From NCBI RefSeq assembly GCF_900107545.1, contig NZ_FNQZ01000001.1:496001-560000 (forward strand): a stretch of DNA of 64,000 bases, in the 5' to 3' direction. Position numbers and translations under genes: made by a program. The notes beneath the pieces are model-generated. The model did not search any database. It was not told where the DNA came from and saw only the letters and a program-made list of their open reading frames with translations. This stretch comes from Pseudobutyrivibrio sp. ACV-2. Lineage in GTDB: Bacteria > Bacillota > Clostridia > Lachnospirales > Lachnospiraceae. Positions 62,536-64,000 of this stretch are shown here, one piece after another (the first letter of the stretch is position 1; the number at the start of each line of letters is the position of its first letter).

Positions 62536-62832
62536 CTAAAACTCCTCTTCTATTTCTGTTATGGCACATTTACCGCAAAGCTGACCTACAAATTCTTCCA
62601 TATAAAAGAACTCTTCATTAAAATATGTATCAAAGTCATTGATGGCTCCAGCCAGAGTAAACGGCTTTCCACAGTTTTTACATTTTCTCATTAGAGACAT
62701 CGCCACTTCATCATCTTCCACTTGGTAATCCTCGTGTTCCATGTCTCCCTGCTCGTATCCCTCCAGTGAATGGATGGACAGATATTCGTCTGAAGGCTTT
62801 AATTCTCCATTTATTTCCGAAAAAAATCCCAT
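62536..62832 (-). CDS. Small acidic protein with zinc-ribbon cysteines
   Basis: 98 residues with CKNC near residue 51 and CGKC near residue 87, a probable metal-binding pair, in an otherwise acidic chain. Ribosome site GAGAGG. No recognised family; paired with the zinc-ribbon gene downstream. Confidence 0.75.
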   Translation of the reverse strand: MGFFSEINGELKPSDEYLSIHSLEGYEQGDMEHEDYQVEDDEVAMSLMRKCKNCGKPFTLAGAINDFDTYFNEEFFYMEEFVGQLCGKCAITEIEEEF

Positions 62833-62876
62833 ATTTCCTCTCTCGTAATATATGACTTTTGTGAGTCTAATATTAT

Positions 62877-63122
62877 TTAAAACAAAAATCTTTTCTTATA
62901 TGGCTCTACATTCATTGAAAGAACTGTGTAGCCTGTCTCAACAATTGCTGCGACAATCTGGTTTTCTTCAGGCTGATTATTGGAGATAAATGTACTTTCA
63001 CCAGTCTTATGTGAGCTTTTTACTTTTTTAGCATCAGGAACAATTTTTCTGATAACATCATTTACATGTGACTCACACATATTACACATCATGCCATCAA
63101 TTTTTAGTACTATTTTTACCAT
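62877..63122 (-). CDS. Heavy-metal-associated (HMA) domain protein, CopZ-like
   Basis: 81 residues. The metal-binding loop is GMMCNMCESHVND near residue 10 (CxxC), within a ferredoxin-like HMA fold ending in a GYTVLSM strand. Likely a cytoplasmic metal chaperone or a stand-alone domain for a transporter. Preceded by a 28-residue membrane peptide and a promoter with a TTAG-N6-CTAA dyad. Confidence 0.87.
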   Translation of the reverse strand: MVKIVLKIDGMMCNMCESHVNDVIRKIVPDAKKVKSSHKTGESTFISNNQPEENQIVAAIVETGYTVLSMNVEPYKKRFLF

Positions 63123-63138
63123 AACTACCTACTTTCTA

Positions 63139-63225
63139 TTACCTTTTGTGCTTATATTTATAGACTAACTGCCATATTAATGCAGAAATAAGAATTAAAA
63201 TAGCGAGAATTTGTTTTGCGGTCAT
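63139..63225 (-). CDS. 28-residue single-span membrane peptide
   Basis: Short frame MTAKQILAILILISALIWQL and a basic tail YKYKHKR, with AGGGGG 8 nt before the ATG. It lies directly downstream of a strong promoter and 16 nt upstream of the HMA gene. In position it recalls small FeoB-associated membrane proteins but lacks their cysteines. Translation is inferred. Confidence 0.6.
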   Translation of the reverse strand: MTAKQILAILILISALIWQLVYKYKHKR

Positions 63226-63260
63226 ACCACATACCCCCTCTTCTAATATCTTGTGTCTAT

Positions 63261-63289
63261 ATTATAGCATCTATAGTTAGGAATGTCTA
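63261..63289 (-). promoter_or_regulatory. Promoter of the membrane peptide/HMA operon
   Basis: TAGACA, 17 bp, extended TGC-TATAAT on the minus strand. Confidence 0.7.
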
Positions 63290-63290
63290 A
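63277..63290. promoter_or_regulatory. Operator O3, TTAG-N6-CTAA dyad
   Basis: GTTAG-ACATTC-CTAAC on the minus strand, overlapping the -35 box. It has the same half-sites and spacing as the two dyads at the iron importer promoter (26684-26697 and 26743-26756). Confidence 0.55.
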
Positions 63291-63380
63291 CTCACTTTTT
63301 GATAGGGGCAGCGTAAATTTGTTGAACAAACACTAGCAAAATTAAAACATAAACCTAGCATTTAAATGACACCAAACTAA

Positions 63381-63551
63381 TCAATCCATCCTCTTCTCAA
63401 ACCTAAACATCCCATCCGGGAACTGCTCGTCCTCTTCAAAGTGATTATCACGCATGCCAAATTCTTCCAATGCACCGTAGTTGAAAGCTTCCTGGTTGTC
63501 CTTTATAAATTTCTCTCTGTCTGATTGTTGTAATGGTGTTAATGTAACCAT
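63381..63551 (-). pseudogene. GNAT acetyltransferase remnant with internal deletion
   Basis: The 56-residue frame begins like a GNAT acetyltransferase (REKFIKDNQEAFNYGALEEFG) and ends with what looks like the same family's extreme C-terminus (DGMFRFEKRMD), but the 90 or so residues between, including the acetyl-CoA site, are missing. The joint is near EEDEQ-FPDG. The start is still preceded by AAAGGG. Most likely a decayed gene left by an in-frame deletion. Confidence 0.65.
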
Positions 63552-63599
63552 AGTTTTCCCTTTTGCTGATGAATCCGCGCTATTCACTCCCCATCATTC

Positions 63600-64000
63600 C
63601 TATAAAATAAATAACAAAATGATAATAGGTAATGCCTTTCTGTAATCTCTATTCACAAAGATATATGCTGCGCCAAATAGAAATCCACTAAGCATCGCAA
63701 AAATTCCAATCACGATACTGCCCTTAGATACAATGTGTGATAATCCCCATACTATTCCTAGCACTATGCCGCCATAAGGGATAGAGTCTTTGACAAACCA
63801 TTTTTCATATGCCTTCTGTCCATATACTATTACCAGTGATATTAAGAATCCTTCGGCTAAATAGTATAGATATTGGAATGCAAACAATAATGGCGCTTTA
63901 GAATTCCATTCAATCAAAACCTTGAACCCATTCCAGTCCATGTACTTGGCAATGATATTAATAACAAATGTTAAACAGATTGCGATATACTGCCATTTCT
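63600..64000 (-). CDS. Integral membrane protein, CPBP-like, N-terminus outside window
   Basis: The frame is open from beyond base 64000 down to the stop at 63600 (133 codons seen). It has four or so hydrophobic segments; WGLSH resembles the His motif of CPBP/CAAX-type proteases, but the EExxxR motif is not seen in the visible part (AEGFLISLVIVYGQ stands in its expected place). Family assignment is tentative. Confidence 0.55.
   Translation of the reverse strand, partial: KWQYIAICLTFVINIIAKYMDWNGFKVLIEWNSKAPLLFAFQYLYYLAEGFLISLVIVYGQKAYEKWFVKDSIPYGGIVLGIVWGLSHIVSKGSIVIGIFAMLSGFLFGAAYIFVNRDYRKALPIIILLFIL

Overview
The window looks like chromosomal DNA of a low-GC, fibre-degrading Lachnospiraceae bacterium of the Butyrivibrio/Pseudobutyrivibrio kind. 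This is inferred from a secreted GH10 xylanase with CBM9, a GH115 alpha-glucuronidase, an Est1E-like feruloyl esterase, a GH78 rhamnosidase and a GH32 fructosidase. Most genes lie on the minus strand in short operons with clear ribosome binding sites and rho-independent terminators.

Layout. 1-3.7 kb: methionine ABC importer (metN, metI, and a separately promoted, window-truncated metQ) and the tRNA thiouridylase mnmA. 3.9-22.6 kb: plant polysaccharide region with a multidomain xylanase, GH115, GH78, a GH3 gene fused into a CUT2-type sugar ABC operon, a divergent AraC regulator and a beta-phosphoglucomutase-like phosphatase. 22.8-26.8 kb: ferric-siderophore type ABC importer whose promoter is flanked by two TTAG-N6-CTAA dyads. 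26.9-33.9 kb: lrgAB, feruloyl esterase, small proteins (Dabb, DUF3990, YczE), a MerR-controlled operon with a 19-bp-spacer promoter, and a flavodoxin.

34.1-40.9 kb: a complete type II-A CRISPR-Cas locus (array, leader, csn2, cas2, cas1, cas9). Its tracrRNA is on the opposite strand, and the tracrRNA promoter overlaps the cas9 promoter. Next to it (40.95-41.35 kb) is an apparent type I toxin-antitoxin module: a 39-residue Hol-Tox-like peptide with a convergent antisense RNA.

41.4-49.8 kb: carAB and purL, separated by a large imperfect palindrome (45753-45879); the purL leader holds a short tandem-repeat tract bounded by inverted repeats. 50-54.3 kb: PD-(D/E)XK-XPD-like helicase, HPr-like protein and a degenerate EAL-HDOD protein. 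54.5-61 kb: GH32 with a CUT1 importer and a divergent LacI regulator. 61-64 kb: acetyltransferase, 2H phosphoesterase, zinc-ribbon and HMA small proteins, a GNAT remnant and a partial membrane protein. The HMA operon promoter carries a third TTAG-N6-CTAA dyad, suggesting a metal regulon shared with the siderophore importer.

The most interesting candidates are the CRISPR-adjacent type I toxin module, the overlapping tracrRNA/cas9 promoters, the shared metal-type operator, and the two unexplained repeat elements near purL and carA.
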